Origin: Lysinibacillus odysseyi
GTDB taxonomy: Bacteria > Bacillota > Bacilli > Bacillales_A > Planococcaceae
DNA length: 64,000 bases
Assembly (NCBI GenBank): GCA_014595895.1
Contig: JABUKB010000001.1
Coordinates: 1,984,001-2,048,000 of the forward strand
Direction of reading: 5' to 3'
This document shows, piece after piece, positions 22,633-32,572 of the stretch; the stretch's first letter is position 1; each line of letters starts with the position of its first letter. The notes below the pieces were generated by a model. The model was not told where the DNA came from. It saw only the letters and a list, made by a program, of their open reading frames with translations, and made no database searches. The position numbers and the translations under genes were made by a program.

Positions 22633-25572
22633 TTGAAACAATGGATCGATAAATTAAACGCACAAATTGAACAATTCTCAAGTTCGATATGGGGACGTCG
22701 TCTTCGAATTTCTGCAGGTGTCACTTGGAATCTCATATTAATATTCGCTATTTTCATAGTCGCTGCTGGACTGTTTGCGACAGCCGTTGGGGCAGGCTAT
22801 TTTGCTTCCTTAATTAAAGAAGAGCCTTTGCGATCAAGTGCTGAAATGCGTGAGCAGATTTTTAATTATGAAGAAACAAGTGAAATTTATTTCGCCAATG
22901 AAGTGTACATAGGGAAACTGCGTACGGATTTAGAGCGCCGAGAAACTTCATTATCTGCGGTTTCTCCAAACGTTACTAATGCTGTATTAGCTACGGAAGA
23001 CGAATATTTCCGGGAGCATACCGGTATCTTGCCAAAAGCAGTCATTCGCGGTTTATTGCAAGATATGACAAACTCTTCTACGCAAACTGGCGGTTCTACA
23101 TTGACACAACAGTTGATTAAAAATCAGATTTTAACGAATGAAGTGTCTTATGAGCGAAAAGCAAAGGAAATTTTGCTCGCTATGCGCCTAGAACATTTTA
23201 TGACGAAGGAAGAAATTTTAGAATCCTATTTAAATATCATTCCATATGGACGTAACGCTGCAGGCAACAATATTGCCGGTATTGCAACAGCAGCGGAAGG
23301 CATTTTCGGTGTCAGTCCAGCAGATTTGAATTTAGCACAGGCTGCCTATATTGCTGGCATTCCGCAAGCCCCTTTTAAATACACACCATTTACACAAACA
23401 GGTGAGCTAAAAGATGAGGCTGGGTTGCAACCAGGAATTGATCGAATGAAAACGGTATTATACCGCATGCATGAAGTGGGCTATATTACCAAGGAAGAAT
23501 ACGAACAAACTTTACAATATGATATCGTGGCTGACTTCCGAAAAAAGGAACCACGTGCCAATGAAATTTATCCTTGGTTAACAGCGGAAATTGAAAGTCG
23601 AGCTATTGAAATCATGTCTAAAATTTTAGCTGAACGTGATGGCATTGATCCTAAGCGTTTAGCAGAAGAAAAGAATTTGCTAGAAAAATATACAATTTTA
23701 GCTGACCGAGATATCCGTTCTTCGGGTTATCGTATTTATTCCACAATCGATAAAACAATGTATGACAAAATGAACGACGCAGCAAAGAACTTTAAAAGCT
23801 ATGGACATACGTATACAGAAACCGTGATCAACGAGGACGGGATTGAGGAAAAGATTCAAATTCCTGTGCAAGTGGGCAGTGTCATGATGGAAAATGCAAC
23901 GGGACGCATTATCAGTTTCGTTGGTGGTCGTGATTTTGAAGTCTCTCAAGTGAATCATGCTACTCAAGCTTTCCGTAGTAACGGCTCCACTATGAAGCCC
24001 TTATTGGCTTATGCGCCTGCATTAGAATACGGTATTATAGGAGCTGGTAGTCCGTTAGTCGATGTAAAGTTCCGTCGAAGTGATGGTTACGCACCGAAAA
24101 ACTTTTTACCAAACGAAGAGCGAGGCATTATGCCTGCTCGTGAAGCGTTAGCCTATTCACAAAACTTACCGGTTCTTCGACTCTATGATTCTATTCTTGA
24201 CCGAAAGCCAGCTACATTTTTAGAAAAGATGGGCTTCACTAAACTACATGAAAAAGACTATACAAACTTATCTACATCTATTGGTGGTCTTGAAGTTGGA
24301 TCTTCTGTCGAGGAAAACACAAATGCTTATGCTACCTTCGCTAATAAAGGGCAATTTATTGATGCTTATATGATTGATAAAATTGTCGACTTAGATGGCA
24401 ATGTTATTTATGAGCACGAAGTAGTGGCAGAGCCCGTATTTAGTCCGGAGACTGCTTACATGATGACGGATATGCTTCGAGACGTACTTGATTATGGTAC
24501 AGGTCAACGTGCTCAAAATATGTTGAAATTCTCTAGTGACTTTGCTGGAAAAACGGGAACATCGCAACAATTCCGTGATGTCTGGTTTATTGGTTATAAT
24601 CCTAACGTTACATTGGGTGTATGGTTAGGGTATGAAAAGCAACGTTCATTGAGTGTCTTTAACGGGACGTATAACCAACCAAGTGTACGAGTGAATATGT
24701 TATGGGCTACATTGATGAATGCTGCCTATGACGCTAATAAAGAATTAATTGATGCGCCGAACAATTTCCAAAAGCCAGAAGGTGTTGTAACAGCTTCCTT
24801 CTGCGGTATTTCGGGACTGGCCCCTTCTGCTGCTTGTCAAAGCGCAGGCCTTGTACGCTCTGATTTATTCAATCGAGCATTCTTGCCATCAAAAGCCGAC
24901 GATAGCTTTGGTGGTGGTTCAGCTCTTGTGGAAATCAACGGCAAGTATTACCAGGCTTTACCGTCTACACCATCTGAATTTATTTCAGGAAGCGGGGTTG
25001 GTCTAAACGCTAACTTTGCACAGCGCATGCTAGGTCGCCTTGGTGGAGACCCATCTAAATTATTACCGAACCATTCCTCTCTAGGATCTACTCGTTTAAG
25101 TGGCAGTGTCTTTAATGCAGATGGCGCTGCACCAGCCGCTGTTACCGCTACCTTAAACGGTTCAACTATGAGCTGGTCGAGATCCGGTTCAGGAGATGTC
25201 ATTGGTTATCGAGTATACGATGTGACAAATGGTGCACGCAGTCTTGTGAGATCTGTACGAGGCTCTAGTGGAAATAGCGCTTCAGTACCTTCGGGTCGAA
25301 GTTATGCTGTTGTCGCTGTCGACATTACAGGGTTAGAATCCGGCTTATCTAATGCCGTTACGTTCAATGTGGTACAGGAACCACCGAAAGATGAGAGCGA
25401 GGTAGAACCACCTGCACAGGCACCGGCCCCAACGCCACCACCTGAAGCAGTGGAAAAACCGAAGCCGGAAAAACCGAAGCCAGAAAAACCGAAGCCAACG
25501 CCACCCGCGGAGACTACTCCTCCGCCTGCTGACAATACGGAAGAAGATACAGAAACACCATCTCCTGAATAA
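22633..25572 (+). CDS. Class A penicillin-binding protein (PBP1A-like)
   Basis: The 979-residue bifunctional cell-wall enzyme has one N-terminal membrane helix (about 30-55). A glycosyltransferase-51 domain follows (catalytic Glu122 in ATEDEYFREH; GGSTLTQQLIKN). The transpeptidase domain has Ser452 in GSTMKP, an SxN motif in YSQN, and KTG at 640-642. After it come a fibronectin-III-like segment (about 840-915) and a Pro-Glu-Lys-rich tail with repeated KPEKP units. The TTG start at 22633 follows GGGGGGA. It lies divergent from tyrS. Several Bacillales carry a related class A PBP here, so this is probably a core enzyme. Confidence 0.93.
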   Translation: MKQWIDKLNAQIEQFSSSIWGRRLRISAGVTWNLILIFAIFIVAAGLFATAVGAGYFASLIKEEPLRSSAEMREQIFNYEETSEIYFANEVYIGKLRTDLERRETSLSAVSPNVTNAVLATEDEYFREHTGILPKAVIRGLLQDMTNSSTQTGGSTLTQQLIKNQILTNEVSYERKAKEILLAMRLEHFMTKEEILESYLNIIPYGRNAAGNNIAGIATAAEGIFGVSPADLNLAQAAYIAGIPQAPFKYTPFTQTGELKDEAGLQPGIDRMKTVLYRMHEVGYITKEEYEQTLQYDIVADFRKKEPRANEIYPWLTAEIESRAIEIMSKILAERDGIDPKRLAEEKNLLEKYTILADRDIRSSGYRIYSTIDKTMYDKMNDAAKNFKSYGHTYTETVINEDGIEEKIQIPVQVGSVMMENATGRIISFVGGRDFEVSQVNHATQAFRSNGSTMKPLLAYAPALEYGIIGAGSPLVDVKFRRSDGYAPKNFLPNEERGIMPAREALAYSQNLPVLRLYDSILDRKPATFLEKMGFTKLHEKDYTNLSTSIGGLEVGSSVEENTNAYATFANKGQFIDAYMIDKIVDLDGNVIYEHEVVAEPVFSPETAYMMTDMLRDVLDYGTGQRAQNMLKFSSDFAGKTGTSQQFRDVWFIGYNPNVTLGVWLGYEKQRSLSVFNGTYNQPSVRVNMLWATLMNAAYDANKELIDAPNNFQKPEGVVTASFCGISGLAPSAACQSAGLVRSDLFNRAFLPSKADDSFGGGSALVEINGKYYQALPSTPSEFISGSGVGLNANFAQRMLGRLGGDPSKLLPNHSSLGSTRLSGSVFNADGAAPAAVTATLNGSTMSWSRSGSGDVIGYRVYDVTNGARSLVRSVRGSSGNSASVPSGRSYAVVAVDITGLESGLSNAVTFNVVQEPPKDESEVEPPAQAPAPTPPPEAVEKPKPEKPKPEKPKPTPPAETTPPPADNTEEDTETPSPE

Positions 25573-25581
25573 GAACATACT

Positions 25582-25622
25582 AAAAACTGGGCATTCTCGT
25601 ATATGAGAAATGCCCAGTTTTT
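25582..25622. terminator. Bidirectional terminator between the PBP gene and argD
   Basis: The arms AAAAACTGGGCATT and AATGCCCAGTTTTT pair around a short loop with T-tracts on both strands, between convergent genes. Confidence 0.9.
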
Positions 25623-26749
25623 TAATTTGTTAATACCGTTTTTAAAATGGATACTGCTTCATCAATTTCTTCTGTTGTAACAGTTAATGGCGGCAATAAA
25701 CGAAGAACTTGCGGACCTGCTGGCACTGTCAGCAGCCCTGCTTGATCGAGTTTTGTAACGAAGGGAGCCACATCTTCTCCCCACCCAATCCCTAGCATAA
25801 GCCCTTTGCCATTTATTTTTAGATGAGGCAATGCTTCTTTAAGCTTTTGAATAAAATACTCGGACTTGTATTGTACACTTTTTAAGAAATCTTCATTAAA
25901 TACATAATCAATAACAGTTTGCGAGACTGCTATAGCTAACGGGTTCCCGCCGTATGTAGTCCCGTGCGTACCTGCATTGAACGTATCGAATAATTCTGCT
26001 GTTCCTAAAATGCCGCCAATCGGGAATCCTCCACCAAGCCCTTTCGCCATTGAGACAATATCAGGTTTTAAAACAGTTTGTTCAAAGGCAAATCGCGCAC
26101 CCGTGCGCCCAATACCAGTTTGTACTTCATCAACAATCAATAAAACATCTGATGATTGATGGATCTCATGGATCGCTTGAGCAAATTCTTCTGTTACGGG
26201 ATTAACGCCGCCTTCCCCTTGAATAATCTCAAGCATAATTGCAGCTGTTTCATCATCTACAGCTGCTTTTAGCGCTGCTACATCATTAAAAGGCAATGTT
26301 ATAAATTCACTTACTAATGGACCAAAGCCTTGACGTACTTTATCTTGACCCGTTGCGCTCATCGCACCAAAGGTACGGCCGTGGAAAGACTTCTCAAATA
26401 CGATAATTTTATGCTTGCCTGTATGCTTACGTACAAGTTTAATAGCTGCTTCATTCGCTTCAGCACCGCTATTACAGAAAAAGGCATAAGACAGATGTAA
26501 ATCTTGTACAAGTGTTTGAGCTAATTTTTCCTGCCCTGGACTTTCGAATAAATTACTAACATGCCATAGTTTTTCGCTTTGTTTTTGAATGGCTTGAACG
26601 ATAGCGGGATGGGCATGCCCTAATGTACATACCGCGATTCCACTCGTAAAATCCAAATAACGCTTGCCATTGACATCTGTTACGACTGTCCCTTGCCCTT
26701 TTTCAATAGCGATTGGTCTTCTTGCATAGTTTTGAAATAATGCGCTCAT
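25622..26749 (-). CDS. argD: Acetylornithine aminotransferase
   Basis: The 375-residue PLP-dependent class III aminotransferase converts N-acetylglutamate semialdehyde to N-acetylornithine. The Schiff-base lysine is in SMAKGLGGGFPIG; SGAEANEAAIKL and VDEVQTGIGRTG are the expected cofactor-binding segments. It is the last gene of the argC-argJ-argB-argD operon, 9 bases after argB. The operon context favours argD over the catabolic ornithine aminotransferase. Confidence 0.95.
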   Translation of the reverse strand: MSALFQNYARRPIAIEKGQGTVVTDVNGKRYLDFTSGIAVCTLGHAHPAIVQAIQKQSEKLWHVSNLFESPGQEKLAQTLVQDLHLSYAFFCNSGAEANEAAIKLVRKHTGKHKIIVFEKSFHGRTFGAMSATGQDKVRQGFGPLVSEFITLPFNDVAALKAAVDDETAAIMLEIIQGEGGVNPVTEEFAQAIHEIHQSSDVLLIVDEVQTGIGRTGARFAFEQTVLKPDIVSMAKGLGGGFPIGGILGTAELFDTFNAGTHGTTYGGNPLAIAVSQTVIDYVFNEDFLKSVQYKSEYFIQKLKEALPHLKINGKGLMLGIGWGEDVAPFVTKLDQAGLLTVPAGPQVLRLLPPLTVTTEEIDEAVSILKTVLTN

Positions 26750-26758
26750 CTATTCCTC

Positions 26759-27523
26759 TTACCCTTCATTTTGGATTGTTGTACCTGTGAGGGAATCATC
26801 CACAATTTGCACGGATGGAATACCCGCATGCAAGCAGGCAATTGCGCCTTGCACTTTTGGTATCATCCCTCCATATATATGCCCTTCAGCTATCCATTCA
26901 TGAATTTGTGATGCTGTAACATATTGTTGATACTGCTCTTCTATACGGATACCTGAAACGTCCGTCACTAACAGTAGGCTTTCTGCTTCTACTGCAAGCG
27001 CTATACCGCTTGCGACTGTGTCGCCATTAATATTTAGAGCCTGCCCGTCCTCTGCTCCAATACAGGCAATAACGGGAACAATCCCCGCTGCCGTTAATGT
27101 TTCTAATAATGCCGTATTGACCTTCTTCACTTCACCGACATGGCCATATACATCACGGTCGATATATGTACTTTCGATTAACTGTCCATCAAAGCCATTT
27201 AAACCTACCGCCATAATGCCAGCTGCATTCAGCTCATGTACTAAAGCTGGATTCACCTTGCCGATCAGTGTAGATTGCACAATTTCGATCATCTCGTCAG
27301 TTGTTACGCGTAGACCGTTGACCGTAGAAGACTCAATTTTTGCTTTCTGTAATGCACGATTTATGGCTGGTCCCCCGCCGTGCGTAATAATCAATTGGTA
27401 GCCCTCATCTTGCAAAGCTTTGAAATTACGAAAGAAGGCCTCATTTAGACCTTCTAGCGTACTCCCTCCAAGCTTGATGACCATCTTACGAGCGGTAGGA
27501 TGCGTTGATTTGAACATAGTCAT
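26759..27523 (-). CDS. argB: Acetylglutamate kinase
   Basis: The 254-residue amino-acid kinase phosphorylates N-acetylglutamate. KLGGSTL and THGGGPAINRAL are the ATP/substrate-binding motifs, and NINGDTVASGIA is the C-terminal nucleotide site. The start at 27523 overlaps the 3' end of argJ by about 38 bases. A later in-frame ATG (just before VIKLGG) has no ribosome site, so the longer form is preferred, although its own site (GGGGGTG) is rather far upstream. Confidence 0.94.
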   Translation of the reverse strand: MTMFKSTHPTARKMVIKLGGSTLEGLNEAFFRNFKALQDEGYQLIITHGGGPAINRALQKAKIESSTVNGLRVTTDEMIEIVQSTLIGKVNPALVHELNAAGIMAVGLNGFDGQLIESTYIDRDVYGHVGEVKKVNTALLETLTAAGIVPVIACIGAEDGQALNINGDTVASGIALAVEAESLLLVTDVSGIRIEEQYQQYVTASQIHEWIAEGHIYGGMIPKVQGAIACLHAGIPSVQIVDDSLTGTTIQNEG

Positions 27524-28706
27524 AAGTTAAGTCACACCCCCATGCAAAGCCGTGTCCTTCTCCTACTCCTAATGACACATAAATTTTTACTTCATGCTGC
27601 TTCAATATTTCAATAAGCTCTTCTTCTGAGAACTTAATTGGTTCGCCTTTTTCAACCATTGTCGCGCCGCCGATTTTAATTGTGATTTGATCCGGATCTA
27701 CTGTCATCCCACTATAGCCGACCGCCGCGATAATACGTCCCCAGTTGGCATCACAGCCAAAAACAGCTGTTTTTACTAATGGTGAGCCAACTACTGTTTT
27801 CGCAATTTTACGTGCTTCTTCATCAGAAGCAGCGCCCTCTACTTCGACCTCAATAAGCTTTGTTGCTCCTTCACCATCACGTGCAATCGCCTTTGCTAAA
27901 TCTTCAGCGACTAAACGCAAAACTGTATAGAAATTTTCCCATTCTGGATGCTCAGGCGTCAGTGAATCATTTCCCGCTAAGCCATTCGCCATGACGATGA
28001 CTGTATCATTCGTCGATGTATCGCCATCGACTGTAATGGCATTAAACGTGCAATCCGTAATTGCTGATAAGGCCTGTTGTAATTCAGCCGATTCAATATT
28101 AGCATCTGTCGTGATAAAGCCGAGCATTGTAGCCATATTTGGCTCAATCATTCCAGACCCTTTTGCTGTACCGGATATCAATACTTCCTTGCCATTAATC
28201 TTCGTCGCATATGTTGTATTTTTCATCACTGTATCTGTCGTTAAAATGGCTTGTGAAAAATCAATGCCGCTTTCTAAATTATTATTCGGCGACAGCATCT
28301 CTACGCCCTTTTTAACAGGGTCCATATTCATTACTTCCCCAATGACACCCGTAGAAGCTACACCTACTAATGCAGGGTCGATTCCTAATTTTTTTGCAGC
28401 TAATCCTTGCATTTCATATGCATCGGCAACTCCTTGCTTACCTGTACATGCATTGGCATTGCCTGAATTGACAATCATCGCTTGCATTTTTGCTGTATTG
28501 TAGACAACTTCCTTTGTCACCTTTAGAGGCGCAGCTTGCACAGCATTCGTTGTAAATACACCCGCTACTGCTGCCGGCACTTCACTCACTAAAATCGCTA
28601 AATCTTTTTTCTTATGTTTAATGCCGCAGTGTACGCCTGCTGCTGTAAATCCTTTAGGTGACACAATATTTTTACTTGATAGTTTTTTCATTTCAATCGT
28701 TGCCAT
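27486..28706 (-). CDS. argJ: Bifunctional ornithine acetyltransferase / N-acetylglutamate synthase
   Basis: The 406-residue ArgJ recycles acetyl groups from N-acetylornithine to glutamate. It self-cleaves at the Ala-Thr bond in NMATMLGFI, leaving the catalytic Thr at the start of the beta chain; KGSGMIEPNMA surrounds it. Presence of argJ means a cyclic arginine pathway, so argA and argE are not required. It lies between argC and argB in one operon. Confidence 0.96.
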   Translation of the reverse strand: MATIEMKKLSSKNIVSPKGFTAAGVHCGIKHKKKDLAILVSEVPAAVAGVFTTNAVQAAPLKVTKEVVYNTAKMQAMIVNSGNANACTGKQGVADAYEMQGLAAKKLGIDPALVGVASTGVIGEVMNMDPVKKGVEMLSPNNNLESGIDFSQAILTTDTVMKNTTYATKINGKEVLISGTAKGSGMIEPNMATMLGFITTDANIESAELQQALSAITDCTFNAITVDGDTSTNDTVIVMANGLAGNDSLTPEHPEWENFYTVLRLVAEDLAKAIARDGEGATKLIEVEVEGAASDEEARKIAKTVVGSPLVKTAVFGCDANWGRIIAAVGYSGMTVDPDQITIKIGGATMVEKGEPIKFSEEELIEILKQHEVKIYVSLGVGEGHGFAWGCDLTYDYVQINASYRS

Positions 28707-28718
28707 CTTAATCTCCCC

Positions 28719-29753
28719 TTAGATGAAATATGGAACTGTTTTCAGCCCCATTGTCTGCGGCAAATTCATTTGAACATTCATATTTTGAATCGCCTGACCT
28801 GCAGCGCCTTTGACTAAATTATCGATTACCCCAATGATTGTTGCACGCCCTGTTCGTTCGTCCAACTTTGCAAATACATCGCAGTAATTTGAACCTTTCA
28901 CTCGATTTGTTCCTATACTCGATCCATCTTCTAATACCCGGACAAATGGATGATTTTTATATGTTTCTTGCAAACAATGAATTAAATCCGCTTGGGTCGT
29001 ACCCGGTGTCACTTGTGCATAGCTCGTGGCTAGAATCCCGCGCGTCATCGGCACTAAATGTGTATTAAATGAAATTTTTGTTTCTACACCAGCAAACATG
29101 GAAATGGCTTGCTCGATTTCTGGTATATGTTGATGTTCATTTATTTTATAAATAGAAAACGACTCATTGGCTTCACTAAAATGCGTACTTTGAGATGGCT
29201 TATTCCCTGCACCCGAAATGCCGCTTTTTGCATCAATCACAAGGAAGCTTGGATCAATTAACTTTTCTTTCAGCAGCGGTAACAGGGACAATAACACTGC
29301 TGTCGGATAGCAACCAGGATTCGCGATTAGCTTCGCCTCCTGAATATTCAATTCATTCCACTCTGTTAAACCATAGACACTCGCATCTACCGCTTCTTGT
29401 GGTGCTGGCTCTTTTTTATACCACTGCTCATAGCTCTTCAAGTCCTTTAATCGGAAATCGCCAGATAAGTCAATCAGCTTTGGTCCCTTGTCTAATAACG
29501 GTGGAAAAAGCTTACTAGAAACTCCTGATGGTGTACTCGCAAACACGACATCAAATTGCGCTAATGCCGCATAATCAATTTTCTGCAATGGTTCGTCTAA
29601 AATATCGACTAAGTGAGGAAACTTCGCTGAAAATACTGTGCCCTCTTCAGATGATGTAAATACAGATACTCTTTCTACTTCTTTATGATTATATAAAAAA
29701 CGGATTAATTCCAAACCACCATACCCTGTGGCACCGATAATCCCAACTTTCAT
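28719..29753 (-). CDS. argC: N-acetyl-gamma-glutamyl-phosphate reductase
   Basis: The 344-residue NADPH-dependent reductase has the N-terminal GATGYGGLELIR nucleotide-binding motif and the catalytic Cys in IANPGCYPTA. It is the first gene of the arginine operon, with its own promoter at 29786-29814 and a GAGGTGAC ribosome site. Confidence 0.96.
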   Translation of the reverse strand: MKVGIIGATGYGGLELIRFLYNHKEVERVSVFTSSEEGTVFSAKFPHLVDILDEPLQKIDYAALAQFDVVFASTPSGVSSKLFPPLLDKGPKLIDLSGDFRLKDLKSYEQWYKKEPAPQEAVDASVYGLTEWNELNIQEAKLIANPGCYPTAVLLSLLPLLKEKLIDPSFLVIDAKSGISGAGNKPSQSTHFSEANESFSIYKINEHQHIPEIEQAISMFAGVETKISFNTHLVPMTRGILATSYAQVTPGTTQADLIHCLQETYKNHPFVRVLEDGSSIGTNRVKGSNYCDVFAKLDERTGRATIIGVIDNLVKGAAGQAIQNMNVQMNLPQTMGLKTVPYFI

Positions 29754-29785
29754 TTCCAGTCACCTCAATTGTAATAATAAAATTA

Positions 29786-29814
29786 AGTATAGTTCTGTAT
29801 ATTTATTTAGTCAA
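29786..29814 (-). promoter_or_regulatory. Promoter of the argCJBD operon
   Basis: On the minus strand TTGACT (29809-29814) and TATACT (29786-29791) are exactly 17 bases apart. AT-rich segments resembling imperfect ARG boxes (TAAATAAATATACAG) overlap the spacer, so AhrC/ArgR control is likely but not proven. Confidence 0.7.
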
Positions 29815-29888
29815 CTGTATTTTTATATAATAATAAAATATTCCAAATAATCTTTCGTGTGCATAGGAAATTCTATGTGTAAGAATAG

Positions 29889-29921
29889 AAAAGAGATGCT
29901 CCTTAACAGAGCATCTCTTTT
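29889..29921. terminator. Terminator of acsA
   Basis: The arms AAAAGAGATGCTC and GAGCATCTCTTTT form a 13-bp stem with a 7-base loop and T-tract, about 100 bases past the acsA stop. Confidence 0.85.
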
Positions 29922-29977
29922 GTTTATGCATTACATTTATACATAGTATGAATAAATATAACTATAAATAGAAATAA

Positions 29978-29995
29978 TTGTGAAAATTTTCACAT
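29978..29995. promoter_or_regulatory. Rex-box-like palindrome in the acsA 3' region
   Basis: TTGTGAAAATTTTCACAT matches the Rex (NADH/NAD redox repressor) consensus TTGTGAA-N4-TTCACAA at every defined position except the last. It contains a 16-base perfect palindrome. It lies between the acsA stop and its terminator and about 225 bases before argC. It overlaps no recognised promoter. Confidence 0.4.
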
Positions 29996-30017
29996 GTATG
30001 CTGACTCTATTATACAA

Positions 30018-31745
30018 TTAGTCTTCCATTGTTGATAGGTCACCTGTCGGTAAATCTAATTCCCATGCTTTTAATACACGGCGCATGATCTTACCGCTAC
30101 GCGTTTTCGGTAATTTATCTTTGAATTCAATTTCGCGTGGCGCAGCATGTGCAGCAAGGCCTTTTTTCACGAAATCTTTAATATCCGCTTCTAGCTCTTT
30201 TGAAGGTTCTACACCTTCACGAAGTGCTACAAAGGCTTTAATAATTTCTCCGCGTACAGGATCTGGTTTCCCGATAACTCCTGCTTCAATTACGTCTGGA
30301 TGCTCTAAAAGCTTGCTCTCTACTTCAAATGGTCCTACGCGCTCACCAGCTGTCATAATAACATCATCGACACGTCCTTGGAACCAGAAGTAACCATCGT
30401 CATCCTTGTAAGCAGAATCCCCTGATACATACCACTGATCCTTCAGGAAGTATGAATCGTACTTTTCAGGGTTATTCCAAATTTGGCGCATCATACTTGG
30501 CCAACCGCGCTTAATCGCTAAATTCCCCATTGTAAATGGCGGTACTTCATTACCTTCATCATCTACGATTGTTACATGAACCCCTGGTACTGGTTTCCCC
30601 ATAGATCCTGGCTTAATTTCCATAGATGGATAGTTACAAATAACTTGGGCACCTGTTTCTGTCATCCACCATGTATCATGTATACGGTGACCGAGCTCTT
30701 CCATACCCCAGCGAATAACCTCTGGATTTAGCGGCTCGCCAACCGATAACACGTGGCGTAATGATGAAAGATCAAATTGCTGTAGCAAACCATGACCAGC
30801 TCCCGCTAGCATACGGAAAGCAGTCGGTGCACTATACCATACTGTAACTTTATATTCTTGAATAGCTCTGTACCAAGCCTGCGGGCTGAAACGGCCGCCT
30901 ACAACAACACTTGTTACACCATTTAGCCAAGGTCCGAATATTCCATAAGCCGTCCCTGTCACCCAGCCTGGGTCAGCTGTACACCAGTAAATATCATCAT
31001 CCTTTAAATCAAGCACCCACTTGGCTGTTTGATATTGCTGCACCATCGCATAATGAACATGCAGTACTCCTTTAGGTGCACCTGTAGAACCAGACGTATA
31101 GTGCAAGACCATTCCGTCTTCCTTATCTAGCCAGACAATATCGAAATCGTCCGATGCTGTCTCCATAAGCTTGTTAAAATCTTTTAATTGGGACGTTTCT
31201 TCAATGTCATCCCCTACTAAATAAATTGTTTTCAAATGCGGTAAACGCTCCACCGGTACACGTGGCAGTAAAGCAGGTGTCGTCACTAAAACTTTCGCCT
31301 CGCTGTCCGACAAACGATCATACACAGCGCCTTCCATGAATGCTTCGAAAAGCGGTCCTACAATAAGTCCTGCCTTTAAAGCGCCCAGTATTGAAATATA
31401 CAGCTGCGGTGAACGTGGCATAAAAATAAATATGCGATCGCCCTTTACCAACTCTGTGCCTTCTGTTAAAACATTTGCAGCTTGATTTGTTAATCGCTTC
31501 AAATCTTGGAACGTATATTTTTCTTTACGCTCCCCGTCGTAATAATGAAGGGCAATCTTGTCCTTGTTAGCAGAGTCTGCATGTCGGTCAATCGCTTCAT
31601 ACGCCATATTTACTTTACCAGTCTCATACCAGCTAAAATGTTTCTCTGTATCTGACCAGTCGTGTGTTGCAACTACTTCCTCATAATTATGTAAATTATG
31701 TTCCCCCGGAAGCGCTACTAGTTTCTCAATCATTTTCATCCCCAT
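30018..31745 (-). CDS. acsA: Acetyl-CoA synthetase
   Basis: The 575-residue AMP-forming ligase activates acetate to acetyl-CoA. The adenylation P-loop is LHYTSGSTGAPKG, the hinge region is in YVSGDSAYKDDDGYFWFQGR, and the C-terminal PKTRSGKIMRR contains the catalytic lysine that AcuA acetylates in Bacillus. The ATG at 31745 follows AAAGGGG; the upstream open frame has no ribosome site. It is divergent from acuABC, the classical arrangement. CcpA-dependent control is known in Bacillus subtilis, but I did not find a clear cre site here. Confidence 0.97.
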   Translation of the reverse strand: MGMKMIEKLVALPGEHNLHNYEEVVATHDWSDTEKHFSWYETGKVNMAYEAIDRHADSANKDKIALHYYDGERKEKYTFQDLKRLTNQAANVLTEGTELVKGDRIFIFMPRSPQLYISILGALKAGLIVGPLFEAFMEGAVYDRLSDSEAKVLVTTPALLPRVPVERLPHLKTIYLVGDDIEETSQLKDFNKLMETASDDFDIVWLDKEDGMVLHYTSGSTGAPKGVLHVHYAMVQQYQTAKWVLDLKDDDIYWCTADPGWVTGTAYGIFGPWLNGVTSVVVGGRFSPQAWYRAIQEYKVTVWYSAPTAFRMLAGAGHGLLQQFDLSSLRHVLSVGEPLNPEVIRWGMEELGHRIHDTWWMTETGAQVICNYPSMEIKPGSMGKPVPGVHVTIVDDEGNEVPPFTMGNLAIKRGWPSMMRQIWNNPEKYDSYFLKDQWYVSGDSAYKDDDGYFWFQGRVDDVIMTAGERVGPFEVESKLLEHPDVIEAGVIGKPDPVRGEIIKAFVALREGVEPSKELEADIKDFVKKGLAAHAAPREIEFKDKLPKTRSGKIMRRVLKAWELDLPTGDLSTMED

Positions 31746-31878
31746 GAAAATTACCCCTTTCTTTCGAGAACTTATTTTTATTTTACAATATAACACAGTT
31801 AATTTCCAAAACATTTTTAATCTTTTAATTATTAAGTGATTTTTTGTAATTTCTAGCGTATTTTTGTATTAAATCAGT

Positions 31879-31884
31879 TATAAT
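31879..31884 (+). promoter_or_regulatory. -10 box of the acuABC operon
   Basis: TATAAT lies 30 bases before the acuA ATG, followed by an AGGTGGTG ribosome site. No good -35 box is seen at the usual spacing, so an activator may help. Confidence 0.5.
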
Positions 31885-31913
31885 AAACTCATCTTAATCA
31901 GGTGGTGTAAGAA

Positions 31914-32546
31914 ATGGAACATAAAAAAACGTTTTATAGCGTGGAAAAGGAAACGAAACATGGCACAATTATTGTAGAAGGACCTGTATCGCCGGAAGTT
32001 TTAGCTACATATGAGTTCCATGAAGGTTTAAAGGCATTTAGACCGCCCCCGCAACAAAAAGAGGCCTTACTAGAGATTGCTGCCTTAGAAGAGGGCCGGA
32101 TTATTATCGCACGCAATGACCAAACGATCATAGGGTATGTGACGTATTTATATCCAGATCCGCTAGAGCGCTGGGCTGAAGATAGAATTGAAAATATGAT
32201 TGAATTAGGCGCTATAGAAGTCATTGCAGATTACCGTGGGACAGGCGTGGGCAAGCAGCTCATTGTTGTGTCATTTATGGACGAGGCAATGGAAGATTAT
32301 TTAGTCATTACGACCGAATACTATTGGCATTGGGATTTAAAGGGAACTGGACTAAATGTATGGGACTATCGTAAAATGATGGAGCGTATGATGAACGTTA
32401 GGGGCTTTGAATATTACGCAACCGATGATCCAGAAATCACCTCTCATCCTGCTAACTGTTTAATGGCACGTGTAGGAAAAAATGTGAATTCAGACACATT
32501 GCAGCGTTTCGACCTTTTACGCTTTAGAAGCCGATTTATGTATTAA
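31914..32546 (+). CDS. acuA: Protein acetyltransferase AcuA
   Basis: The 210-residue GNAT-family enzyme has the acetyl-CoA loop in ADYRGTGVGKQLIVVSF. In Bacillus subtilis AcuA acetylates the active-site lysine of AcsA and turns it off. Adjacency to acsA and acuBC supports the same role. It is the first gene of a three-gene operon. Confidence 0.95.
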   Translation: MEHKKTFYSVEKETKHGTIIVEGPVSPEVLATYEFHEGLKAFRPPPQQKEALLEIAALEEGRIIIARNDQTIIGYVTYLYPDPLERWAEDRIENMIELGAIEVIADYRGTGVGKQLIVVSFMDEAMEDYLVITTEYYWHWDLKGTGLNVWDYRKMMERMMNVRGFEYYATDDPEITSHPANCLMARVGKNVNSDTLQRFDLLRFRSRFMY

Positions 32547-32572
32547 ATCTATCGAACAAAGGGGAGTAAACT

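Noticed and set aside
25302-25578. Minus-strand glycine/serine- and arginine-rich open frames at the PBP gene end
   Set aside because: They mirror the repetitive Pro-Glu-Lys tail of the penicillin-binding protein and have no ribosome site.
31746-31913. A cre site for CcpA between acsA and acuA
   Set aside because: Expected from Bacillus subtilis, but no sequence close to TGWAANCGNTNWCA was found in this gap, so none is reported.
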